From contig CAMLET010000204.1 of assembly GCA_946479125.1 (NCBI GenBank), positions 1 through 6,306 on the forward strand: a stretch of DNA of 6,306 nucleotides. The letters are read 5' to 3'. Each line of letters opens with the position of its first letter. The stretch's first letter is position 1. Below are positions 1 through 5,018 of the stretch, one piece after another. Origin of the DNA: an uncultured Flavobacteriales bacterium (GTDB lineage Bacteria > Bacteroidota > Bacteroidia > Flavobacteriales > Crocinitomicaceae). The notes beneath the pieces were generated by a model. That model was given only the letters and a program-made list of their open reading frames with translations. It made no database searches and was not told where the DNA came from. Position numbers and translations under genes: made by a program.

Positions 1-45
1 CCACCGAGATCTACACTCTTTCCCTACACGACGCTCTTCCGATCT
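1..45 (+). other. Illumina adapter (P5 plus TruSeq Read 1 primer site), not genomic
   Basis: Bases 1-16 match the 3' part of the Illumina P5 oligo (starting CCACCGAGATCTACAC). Bases 17-45 match the rest of the TruSeq Read 1 primer site, ending in GCTCTTCCGATCT. The match is exact as far as I know these oligos from memory. The library insert therefore begins at base 46 and this is an untrimmed contig end. The codon spanning 45-47 is a hybrid of adapter and genome, and no biological meaning should be given to bases 1-45. Confidence 0.98.
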
Positions 46-302
46 ATTTGTTTAAATCGAACTGGGAAGTGGCTTTGCGTTACGCTAGTGTTACACCATT
101 CAAATCCATTTATAGCAATACGGATTTTTCAAGTATCAACACAAAAGGAACAGATGAATTTCAATTCGGAGTTACACGTTACTTAAACGGACACCGTGTG
201 AAAGTGCAGGCAAATGTTCTTTACCAGGTAACAAAGAATTTGAGAAACGAAACGCAAACAAGTCGCTTTGGTGGAATCTTCCAGATAGAACTTGGAATTT
301 AA
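46..302 (+). CDS. Outer-membrane porin, phosphate-selective porin O/P-like, C-terminal fragment
   Basis: This is the last 84 complete codons of a gene whose 5' part lies beyond the contig end; the TTG at 48 is an internal Leu codon, not a start. The fragment reads as alternating beta-strand sequence with aromatic girdles: NWEVALRYASVTP, then EFQFGVTRYLNGHRVKVQANVLYQ, here split as EFQFGVTRYL and NGHRVKVQANVLYQ, and a final strand FGGIFQIELGI before TAA. The pattern of a barrel strand, a short turn with G-H-R/K-V-K-V-Q, and a last strand running to the extreme C terminus is what I know from the porin O/P (OprO/OprP) family common in Bacteroidota. Such proteins form outer-membrane channels for phosphate or other anions. 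Substrate cannot be told from this fragment. It converges with a PhoB-type regulator at 457-1131, which mildly favours a phosphate link. Family call is fairly firm; specificity is inference. Confidence 0.72.
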
Positions 303-456
303 GTCAAAAGTGAAAAGGTAAAAGTCAAAAGAGATATTCCAGGTCCTTTAATCGAAGATTTATATCATTTGCTGGGATAAAAGATAATATGAGTCAAAAG
401 TTAGAATTGGTTTTCCCTTTTTTGACTTTTGACTTTTGCTTTTTTACTTTGAAAAG
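303..456. terminator. Convergent intergenic region with AGTCAAAAG repeats, probable bidirectional terminator
   Basis: AGTCAAAAG occurs directly at 302-310, 323-331 and 392-400. Its reverse complement CTTTTGACT lies at 426-434 within a longer TTTTGAC-repeated tract (419-438). Bases 305-331 can pair imperfectly with 426-451 (about 24 of 27 positions), and 392-400 pairs perfectly with 426-434 across a 25-base loop. Both arms are A-rich on one side and T-rich on the other, so a hairpin with U-rich tail can form in either direction. It sits between two genes that converge. Termination activity is inferred from position and structure; the stem is AT-rich and of modest stability. Confidence 0.5.
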
Positions 457-1131
457 TCATTCTCCGCTAGCAGAAAACTTATACCCAATTCCTTTTACGG
501 TTCTGATGTAATTATCGCCAATTTTTTCGCGCAGTTTACGTATGTGAACATCTATGGTTCTGTCACCTACAATGATATCTGTTCCCCAAACCTTTTCAAG
601 AATCACATCTCGTTCAAATACAATTTCCGGACGAGAAGCAAGTAAAGCCAACAATTCAAATTCTTTCTTTGGAAGGTGAATGGGGTCTCCGTTTTTGAAA
701 ACCGTATATTTTTCTCTGTTTATAGTAAGAACTCCTTCCAGGTCTTGTGGTGTAACGGCAGATTCTTTTCGTCTTAGAAGTGCATTGATTCTGCTGATCA
801 ATACTCTGGGTTTGATTGGTTTTGCAATATAATCATCTGCTCCTGCATCCAATCCGGCAATTTGACTGTAATCTTCATTTCGTGCGGTTAAAAAACAGAT
901 AAGTGTGTTCTCTAATCCAGCGGTTCCACGAATATTCTCACAAACTTCAATTCCGTCCATACCGGGCATCATCACGTCGAGCAAAATCAAATCTGGTTTT
1001 TCATTCTTACACAGTTCAATTCCCTTTTTACCGTTTTCAGCAACAAATACCTGAAATCCTTCTTTCTGAAGATTATAAGCCAGAATGTCGCGGATATCTT
1101 CTTCGTCGTCGATTATTGCAATTTTGCTCAT
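457..1131 (-). CDS. OmpR/PhoB-family response regulator (PhoB-like)
   Basis: A 224-residue two-component response regulator, a DNA-binding transcription factor switched by phosphorylation. The receiver domain (about residues 3-117) has the acidic pair D8-D9, phospho-acceptor D52 in LLDVMMPGMDG, switch T82 in FLTAR and K104 in ADDYIAKP. The C-terminal winged helix (about 128-221) has the PKKEFELL motif, recognition-helix region RTIDVHIRKLREKIG and the closing TVKGIGYKF. The wording FLTARNEDYSQIAGLDAGADDYIAKPIKPRVL is typical of the PhoB-type regulator of flavobacteria. The frame is open up to 1275, but the extra 48 residues are not conserved domain sequence, so I start at the ATG at 1131-1129, directly before SKIAIIDDEED. 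There is no histidine kinase next to it: a convergent porin lies on one side and a divergent regulator on the other. Phosphate control is plausible from subfamily and porin neighbour but not shown. Confidence 0.95.
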   Translation of the reverse strand: MSKIAIIDDEEDIRDILAYNLQKEGFQVFVAENGKKGIELCKNEKPDLILLDVMMPGMDGIEVCENIRGTAGLENTLICFLTARNEDYSQIAGLDAGADDYIAKPIKPRVLISRINALLRRKESAVTPQDLEGVLTINREKYTVFKNGDPIHLPKKEFELLALLASRPEIVFERDVILEKVWGTDIIVGDRTIDVHIRKLREKIGDNYIRTVKGIGYKFSASGE

Positions 1132-1148
1132 GCAGATACAGTTTCTTT

Positions 1149-1156
1149 CAAAGTTA
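1149..1156 (-). promoter_or_regulatory. Candidate -7 element for the PhoB-like regulator
   Basis: On the minus strand this reads TAACTTTG, a full match to the Bacteroidota -7 consensus TAnnTTTG. It lies 17 bases before the chosen ATG, giving a short leader. The nearest upstream TTG (in AATTGG) is only 15 bases away rather than the usual 19-21, so the -33 box is poor. Moderate to low support. Confidence 0.4.
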
Positions 1157-1237
1157 AACTTTTCGGGTTTCCAATTACGGTCGAATAAAGATAAATTTGG
1201 AAAACTATATCGATTTAAATCCGGAGCATGGTTCATT

Positions 1238-1268
1238 AATTCACAATAGTGATTGCCGACTGTGAATT
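1238..1268. promoter_or_regulatory. Inverted repeat AATTCACA / TGTGAATT, possible operator
   Basis: AATTCACA at 1238-1245 and its exact reverse complement TGTGAATT at 1261-1268 are separated by 15 bases. The pair lies about 80-110 bases upstream of the -7 motif of the minus-strand regulator. It could be an operator or an RNA hairpin; 8-base arms in AT-rich sequence can arise by chance. Confidence 0.3.
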
Positions 1269-1408
1269 TTAACAATTCAATTTTTTAAATTCTTGTAATC
1301 CTAAATTCAAATCTTGGATTTCTACCAATTGGAAATAGGGATGTCGATTTAGTGTAAACTGCAGATATTATGCGATGAATAGTAATATTCTTGATGAAAC
1401 GATTTAGT

Positions 1409-1442
1409 GAATCTTGCTAAAATTTTAGTCTTTCGTGGATTC
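1409..1442. repeat. Nested palindrome around CTAAAATTTTAG
   Basis: CTAAAATTTTAG (1417-1428) is a perfect 12-base palindrome. It lies between GAATC (1409-1413) and its reverse complement GATTC (1437-1441). A role as protein-binding site or weak hairpin is possible; its AT-richness makes chance a real alternative. Confidence 0.3.
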
Positions 1443-1451
1443 CTTACATTT

Positions 1452-1465
1452 TTTACCATGGTAAA
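1452..1465. promoter_or_regulatory. 14-base perfect palindrome TTTACCATGGTAAA, candidate operator
   Basis: Bases 1452-1465 read the same on both strands. The palindrome ends 17 bases before the TTG of the promoter at 1483-1513, where an activator or repressor dimer could act on the small RNA. It could equally serve the minus-strand regulator. OmpR-family regulators usually bind direct repeats, so a different protein family would be expected to recognise it. The sequence symmetry is certain; function is inference. Confidence 0.4.
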
Positions 1466-1482
1466 TTTCGATCTGATTTTTC

Positions 1483-1513
1483 TTGTGCAGTTTATTTCTG
1501 CTCTATACTTTTG
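1483..1513 (+). promoter_or_regulatory. Bacteroidota-type promoter (TTG, 20 bases, TACTTTTG)
   Basis: TTG at 1483-1485 is followed after 20 bases by TACTTTTG at 1506-1513, a full match to TAnnTTTG with the expected 19-21 base spacing. Start of transcription is expected around 1518-1520. The only nearby downstream element is the terminator at 1548-1588, so its main product is probably a short RNA. Confidence 0.65.
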
Positions 1514-1518
1514 TCGAA

Positions 1519-1588
1519 GTAGTAGTAGGTTAGGTTGATTAGTGTGACAAGAGCTTGAGACGCCCGTCTCAGGCTCTTGTTGTTTTTT
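1519..1588 (+). ncRNA. Candidate small RNA of about 70 nt
   Basis: The transcript is delimited by a consensus promoter at 1483-1513 and an intrinsic terminator at 1548-1588. Its 5' part (1516-1547) contains no C at all and carries AGTAGTAGTAGG followed by TTAGGTTGATTAGTGTG, so it should be unstructured and free to pair with A/C/U-rich targets. The 3' half is the terminator stem, the usual architecture of trans-acting small RNAs. No sequence in the 5' part can pair with either terminator arm to make an antiterminator, which argues against attenuation of the regulator gene at 1644. I do not recognise a known RNA family. Exact ends are estimates. Confidence 0.5.
1548..1588 (+). terminator. Strong Rho-independent terminator
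   Basis: CAAGAGCTTGAGAC (1548-1561) pairs with GTCTCAGGCTCTTG (1566-1579): 14 pairs including one T-G wobble, closing a GCCC tetraloop. The tail TTGTTTTTT follows at 1580-1588. On the opposite strand there is no T tract after the stem, so it works on the plus strand only. It ends 55 bases before the ATG of the downstream regulator. Confidence 0.88.
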
Positions 1589-1643
1589 AGTTAAATCCGA
1601 ATCACATTGAATCACTTTTCATCACAATTATTATCTTCACCTC

Positions 1644-2354
1644 ATGACGGAAAGTACAGGAAAACCTGCGAAAGCAAAAATCTTATTAGTTGAAGACGAT
1701 ACAAATTTGGGATTTGTAGTTGCCGAACAATTGAAAATGGAAGGATACCACGTGGTACTGTGTACAAATGGTAATGACGGCCAGATTCGATTTACAGAAG
1801 AGCAATTCCATCTTTGTATTTTTGATGTAATGATGCCTAAAAAAGATGGTTTCACACTTGCCCGAGATATTCGTACCATCAATCAGGAAGTTCCTATTCT
1901 TTTTCTTACTGCAAAATCGCTTACTGAAGATAAAGTGGAAGGTTTTAAAGCTGGTGCAGACGATTATCTGACCAAACCCTTTGCCTTCGATGAATTGGCA
2001 CTCCGCGTAAAAGCGCTTTTGAAACGTGTCAATATTGTTGATGAACCAGAAGCGAAAGTCATTACTATAGCGTCATACACTTTCGATACAGAGAATTACA
2101 CCTTGACTCATCCGGATTTTAGCAAAACGTTGACGAAGAAAGAAGCCATGCTTTTGAAAATGCTTTGTCAGTTTAAAAACAGCGTGGTGTCGAGAGAGAC
2201 TATCCTAACTGCCGTTTGGGGACAAGACGATTATTTTGCGGGAAGAAGTATGGATGTATTCATTACAAAACTGAGAAAGTACTTAAGTTGTGACGAAAGT
2301 ATCCATATCCAAAACGTTCATGGAATAGGTTTCAAATTGGAGTTTACGAATTAG
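1644..2354 (+). CDS. OmpR-family response regulator, RprY-like
   Basis: A 236-residue response regulator transcription factor. The receiver (about residues 11-128) has the acidic residues E17-D18-D19, phospho-acceptor D61 in IFDVMMPKKDGFTLA, switch T89 in FLTAK and K111 in ADDYLTKPF. The winged-helix domain (about 139-233) has TLTKKEAMLLKMLC, the Bacteroidota-specific stretch DDYFAGRSMDVFITKLRK (here DDYFAGRSMD then VFITKLRK) and the ending NVHGIGFKL. These phrases match what I know of RprY from Bacteroides, normally paired with the kinase RprX. No kinase is adjacent here, so the partner must be elsewhere. The ATG at 1644 is the first in frame and leaves a normal short N-terminal tail before the receiver. 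A strong terminator lies 55 bases upstream and no good promoter follows it, so expression probably depends on a weak promoter within 1589-1643 or on read-through. Confidence 0.95.
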   Translation: MTESTGKPAKAKILLVEDDTNLGFVVAEQLKMEGYHVVLCTNGNDGQIRFTEEQFHLCIFDVMMPKKDGFTLARDIRTINQEVPILFLTAKSLTEDKVEGFKAGADDYLTKPFAFDELALRVKALLKRVNIVDEPEAKVITIASYTFDTENYTLTHPDFSKTLTKKEAMLLKMLCQFKNSVVSRETILTAVWGQDDYFAGRSMDVFITKLRKYLSCDESIHIQNVHGIGFKLEFTN

Positions 2355-2406
2355 GAGTTGTTACTTATTCTAAAACTTACATTTCTGATCTGATAAATCT
2401 ATTTAT

Positions 2407-2577
2407 ATGAATATTGCCTTAATTGTTGTTAGCATTCTTGGAATCATCTTTACTTTTTTTGGATATGTATTTCGTGTCATGCATTATCCGATGGGAAAAG
2501 AAATGATGTTCGGTGGATTATTTCTCTTTGTAGTTTCAATATCATGGTTGGTCTACAGAAAATTCAGACCAGAATAG
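2407..2577 (+). CDS. Small two-helix membrane protein with GldL-like hairpin motif
   Basis: A 56-residue open frame from ATG to TAG. Residues 2-22 (NIALIVVSILGIIFTFF onward) form one membrane helix and residues 34-50 (MFGGLFLFVVSISWLVY) a second, joined by a short loop FRVMHYPMGKE and ended by a basic tail YRKFRPE. The F-R/K-V/I-M-H-Y/W-P loop between two helices resembles the F-K-I-M-H-W-P-G motif at the N terminus of GldL, the gliding-motility and type IX secretion motor protein, which also occurs in many small Bacteroidota membrane proteins. It is far too short to be GldL itself. It sits 52 bases after the RprY-like gene on the same strand and may be co-transcribed; a weak -7-like TACATTTC lies at 2378-2385. 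That it is a gene is supported by the clean hydrophobic pattern and by filling the gap exactly; function is unknown. Confidence 0.72.
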   Translation: MNIALIVVSILGIIFTFFGYVFRVMHYPMGKEMMFGGLFLFVVSISWLVYRKFRPE

Positions 2578-2612
2578 GATAGAATAGTTCTTTCTTTTGG
2601 CTAAAACAAAAA

Positions 2613-2635
2613 GGTCACTGAGCGGAGTCGAAGTG
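2613..2635 (+). repeat. REP-like 23-base repeat, left copy
   Basis: GGTCACTGAGCGG followed by AGTCGAAGTG. The exact reverse complement is at 3690-3712. The core TGAGCGGAGTCGAAG is one I recall as a frequent intergenic repeat in Bacteroidota genomes. It lies 24 bases before the start codon of the secreted-protein gene, in an otherwise empty 82-base gap. Confidence 0.75.
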
Positions 2636-2659
2636 GAACTTTTTCATTTCTTTTGTACT

Positions 2660-3019
2660 ATGAAAAGATTCGTTATAGCCATTTTCTTTGCATTGGTTGC
2701 TAACTTCTCGTTTGCAGACCAATTAGCATATATGTCAAAAGATGAAGCGCTTTTAGCTGCTGAAATTATTCAGGATGCAAGAACCGTTTACGGTTACTGC
2801 GGATGTTGTGATGGTGCAAAACCGGAGAAGATTAAAGTAGACAAGATCATTGTTCGTTACACTGGTTATGAAAGTTACTACGAAGTAATTGTAGTTTCAA
2901 AAGGCAAAGAGTATGCTCTGGATATGGCCTACACTTGGGTGAAAAAAGAGAAGGTATACAGTACCGTTGGTGAAGTAGCGGGTTTCCCACACGACGTTTG
3001 TAATCGAATTCCAAAATAA
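2660..3019 (+). CDS. Secreted protein of unknown function with Cys cluster
   Basis: A 119-residue protein. Residues 1-19 are a classical signal peptide: MKR, a hydrophobic core FVIAIFFALVA, then S-F-A before the expected cleavage at A19-D20. The mature part of about 100 residues has a C-G-C-C cluster (C47, C49, C50), a lone C114 near the C terminus, and mixed beta-like segments such as KIIVRYTGYESYYEVIVVS. Disulfides or metal binding are possible. I do not recognise a family. The frame is open back to 2597, but that extension would run through the REP-like repeat and place the signal peptide internally, so the ATG at 2660 is preferred. No Shine-Dalgarno is visible; TTCTTTTG just before the ATG is one mismatch from a -7 box. 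Its stop overlaps the start of tsaB by one base (TAATG), so the two are probably translated from one message. Confidence 0.82.
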   Translation: MKRFVIAIFFALVANFSFADQLAYMSKDEALLAAEIIQDARTVYGYCGCCDGAKPEKIKVDKIIVRYTGYESYYEVIVVSKGKEYALDMAYTWVKKEKVYSTVGEVAGFPHDVCNRIPK

Positions 3020-3684
3020 TGTACATTCTTCATTTGGAAACAGCAACGAAGGTTTGTTCGGTTGCACTTTCCTTTAATGGCGAACTGAAACAGCTTGCCG
3101 AAATTGATAATGATGCATTCGCTCATGGTGAACAGCTGACTTTACTTGTGGAAGAAACACTGAAAAAGGAAAAAATCACGGTAAAGGAATTGAACGCTGT
3201 TTCTGTTGCAAGTGGTCCGGGTTCTTACACAGGACTTCGAATTGGTGTTGCAACTGCGAAAGGTTTATGTTTTGCTCTGAACATTCCTTTAATTGCAGTT
3301 GATGCCTTGACTTCTATGATAGAAATTGCCAGGAGTAAAGTAAGCGACGACAAAAATCTGTGTGCAATGATCGATGCGAGAAGAATGGAAGTGTTTAGTT
3401 TGATTCATTCTTCAAAAGGAGAAATCATGAAACCGATTTCAGCCGATGTTCTGGACGGAAGTTCTTATCAGGAATTCGAACCATTCCACTATTTCGGTGA
3501 TGGTGCTGATAAGATGCAAGAGCATTGGCAAAATAGAAATTGTACATTCCTTGAATTGAAAGCTAGTTCAACAGGGCAAATTCGTTTAGCGTTTGAAAAA
3601 TTCCAGAAACGAGAATTCGAAGATGTGGCGTATTTTGAGCCGTTTTATTTGAAGGAATTTTACATGCCAACAAAAAAATCGTAG
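3019..3684 (+). CDS. tsaB: tRNA threonylcarbamoyladenosine biosynthesis protein TsaB
   Basis: A 221-residue ASKHA-fold protein, close to the roughly 230 residues of E. coli TsaB. The N terminus YILHLETATKVCSVAL is the phosphate-1-like segment of the family, AHGEQLTLLVEETL follows at about 35-48, and the hallmark SGPGSYTGLRIGVATAKGL is at residues 65-83 (here SGPGSYTGLRIG then VATAKGL). TsaB is the non-catalytic platform that joins TsaD and TsaE in the cytoplasm to transfer threonylcarbamoyl from TC-AMP to A37 of ANN-decoding tRNAs, giving t6A. The start ATG overlaps the stop of the preceding secreted-protein gene, which suggests translational coupling. The stop codon is followed five bases later by a REP-like repeat and a T-rich run. 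No other t6A genes are in the window. Confidence 0.95.
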   Translation: MYILHLETATKVCSVALSFNGELKQLAEIDNDAFAHGEQLTLLVEETLKKEKITVKELNAVSVASGPGSYTGLRIGVATAKGLCFALNIPLIAVDALTSMIEIARSKVSDDKNLCAMIDARRMEVFSLIHSSKGEIMKPISADVLDGSSYQEFEPFHYFGDGADKMQEHWQNRNCTFLELKASSTGQIRLAFEKFQKREFEDVAYFEPFYLKEFYMPTKKS

Positions 3685-3689
3685 GGGCG

Positions 3690-3712
3690 CACTTCGACTC
3701 CGCTCAGTGACC
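3690..3712 (-). repeat. REP-like 23-base repeat, right (inverted) copy
   Basis: CACTTCGACTCCG followed by CTCAGTGACC, the perfect reverse complement of 2613-2635. It starts just after the tsaB stop. A CACT/AGTG end-pairing and the downstream TTTATTCTTTTTTT (3714-3727) could make it act as a weak terminator for tsaB in this convergent gap. Confidence 0.75.
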
Positions 3713-3757
3713 CTTTATTCTTTTTTTGACGTGAAGGAAGAGATAAAAACACCAGAA

Positions 3758-5014
3758 TTATTCAGAATCAATTAATACATCATCTATAACCTGGTCATCA
3801 CCACTTGTAACTACCGAATCTGGATTCTTGTTTTTAAACGATGGCAAAAACACCGCGATCATTCCCATCAACGGCAAGAAAGAACAAATCAGGTAAACCT
3901 TTTCAATTCCAAATTTATCGATCAATTCTCCCAAACAAGCTGCGCCAATTCCACCCATTCCAAAGGCAAAACCGTAGAATAATCCTGAAATCATTCCAAT
4001 TCTTCCGGGAAGTAATTCTTGTGCGTAAACCAGAATGGAAGGGAAAGCTGAAGCCAGTATGAATCCTGTAAAACCGAGACAAACTACGGTTCCGGTTAAA
4101 TCCATATAGGGAAGAAGTAATGTAAACGGCGCTGCCCCAAGAATGGAGAACCAGATAATCGCCTTACGACCATATCTGTCGCCTACAATTCCACCAATTA
4201 CTGTTCCCAATGCCATTGCAAAGAGATAGACCGCCAATAAAAGTTGTCCCTGACTTCCCTGAACATTGAATTTTTCCTTGGCGTAGAAAATGAAGTAACT
4301 GGAAATACTTGCCGTATAGAAGTATTTTGAGAAAAGAAGAATCAATAAGATTGCAACAGAAATGCGCACTCTTTTTTTGGAAAGACCATGCGTTATAACT
4401 CGTGCTGCGGCATTTTTTAAGTGTTCTTGTAAATAGGCTTTATACCATCGGCTCACATAAAGCAAGATACCGAATCCGAGTAAGCCGGCAACTAAGAACC
4501 AAAGCGTATATTTTTGCCCGAAAGGAAGAACGAAAGCGGCCACTAAAACAGGACCTAAAGCCGTTCCTGCGTTTCCTCCCAATTGAAAAATACTCTGCGC
4601 CAAACTTCGCTTTCCTCCAGAGGCTGAATATGCAACACGCGACGCTTCCGGATGAAAAATAGAAGAACCGAGTCCGATAGAACATGCGGCCATTAAGGTT
4701 AAAGCAAAACTGGTGGAGTAGGAAAGTAAGATGACACCACCAATGGCAAACAACATTCCGAAACTGAAGGAATATGGTCGTGGATATTTGTCAGTAATAC
4801 TTCCTACAACAGGTTGAAAAAGTGAGGATGTTATCTGAAAAGCAAACATGATCAGTCCAATCTGAGAATAATCCAAATGCTGTGTTTCCTTTATCATAGG
4901 AAACATGGGCTGTAAAATCCCCTGGATCAGATCGTTCAATAAATGACCAAAAGCAATGGCGAACAAGATGGGGTAAGCCGTTTTCTGTGCAAGTGAACTT
5001 GTGCTTGTAGACAT
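3758..5014 (-). CDS. MFS transporter, fosmidomycin-resistance (Fsr) type
   Basis: A 418-residue inner-membrane protein with about 12 hydrophobic segments in two halves split by a basic loop (about 188-216). The first helix carries FGHLLNDLIQGILQPMFPM (here FGHLLNDLIQ then GILQPMFPM), a family signature of Fsr-like transporters, and SSIFHPEASRVAY at 117-129 is a second one. MFS motif A appears in both halves: G71-SIT-D75-KYPR79 and G275-IVG-D279-RYGR283. E. coli Fsr exports fosmidomycin by proton antiport, but the natural substrate of these Bacteroidota homologues is unknown and resistance should not be assumed. The acidic C-terminal tail (about 398-418) is cytoplasmic. It follows trpA on the same strand after 37 bases, so read-through is possible, but the gap also holds a -7 motif of its own. 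Family firm, substrate unknown. Confidence 0.92.
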   Translation of the reverse strand: MSTSTSSLAQKTAYPILFAIAFGHLLNDLIQGILQPMFPMIKETQHLDYSQIGLIMFAFQITSSLFQPVVGSITDKYPRPYSFSFGMLFAIGGVILLSYSTSFALTLMAACSIGLGSSIFHPEASRVAYSASGGKRSLAQSIFQLGGNAGTALGPVLVAAFVLPFGQKYTLWFLVAGLLGFGILLYVSRWYKAYLQEHLKNAAARVITHGLSKKRVRISVAILLILLFSKYFYTASISSYFIFYAKEKFNVQGSQGQLLLAVYLFAMALGTVIGGIVGDRYGRKAIIWFSILGAAPFTLLLPYMDLTGTVVCLGFTGFILASAFPSILVYAQELLPGRIGMISGLFYGFAFGMGGIGAACLGELIDKFGIEKVYLICSFLPLMGMIAVFLPSFKNKNPDSVVTSGDDQVIDDVLIDSE

Positions 5015-5018
5015 GTTA

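Larger units (their letters stand above)
1132..1643. other. Divergent intergenic region between two response regulators
   Basis: No credible protein gene lies in these 512 bases. The open minus-strand frame at 1349-1615 runs through the strong terminator hairpin, is rich in scattered charged and Ser/Thr residues without domain pattern, and is rejected. What the stretch does hold is listed separately: a -7 motif for the minus-strand regulator (1149-1156), an inverted repeat (1238-1268), a 10-base direct repeat CGATTTAGTG at 1345-1354 and 1400-1409, palindromes at 1417-1428 and 1452-1465, and a promoter plus terminator defining a probable small RNA (1483-1588). The last 55 bases before the plus-strand regulator carry no clear promoter. 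Confidence 0.8.

Noticed and set aside
48..50. TTG as a start codon for the first gene
   Set aside because: It is an internal Leu codon three bases after the adapter junction; the gene is truncated by the contig end.
302..434. CRISPR-like array from repeated AGTCAAAAG
   Set aside because: Units are 9 bases, unevenly spaced, in both orientations, with no constant-length spacers.
1132..1275. 48-residue N-terminal extension of the PhoB-like regulator
   Set aside because: The receiver domain begins right at the internal ATG (SKIAIIDDEED) and the extension has no family counterpart; it also covers the likely promoter.
1483..1532. Leader peptide ending in Val-Val-Val-Gly-stop before the terminator, as in amino-acid attenuation
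   Set aside because: It would need a TTG start that lies upstream of the predicted transcription start, there is no antiterminator pairing, and the downstream gene is a regulator and not a branched-chain amino-acid gene.
1349..1615. 88-codon open frame on the minus strand in the divergent gap
   Set aside because: It runs through the plus-strand terminator hairpin and promoter, shows no domain or membrane pattern, and has no suitable start context.
2597..2659. N-terminal extension of the secreted protein from a TTG
   Set aside because: It would translate the REP-like repeat and bury the signal peptide inside the protein.
3758..5014. Reading the MFS gene as a proven fosmidomycin resistance determinant or a tryptophan exporter
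   Set aside because: Only family-level motifs are visible; substrate cannot be inferred from sequence or from one neighbour.
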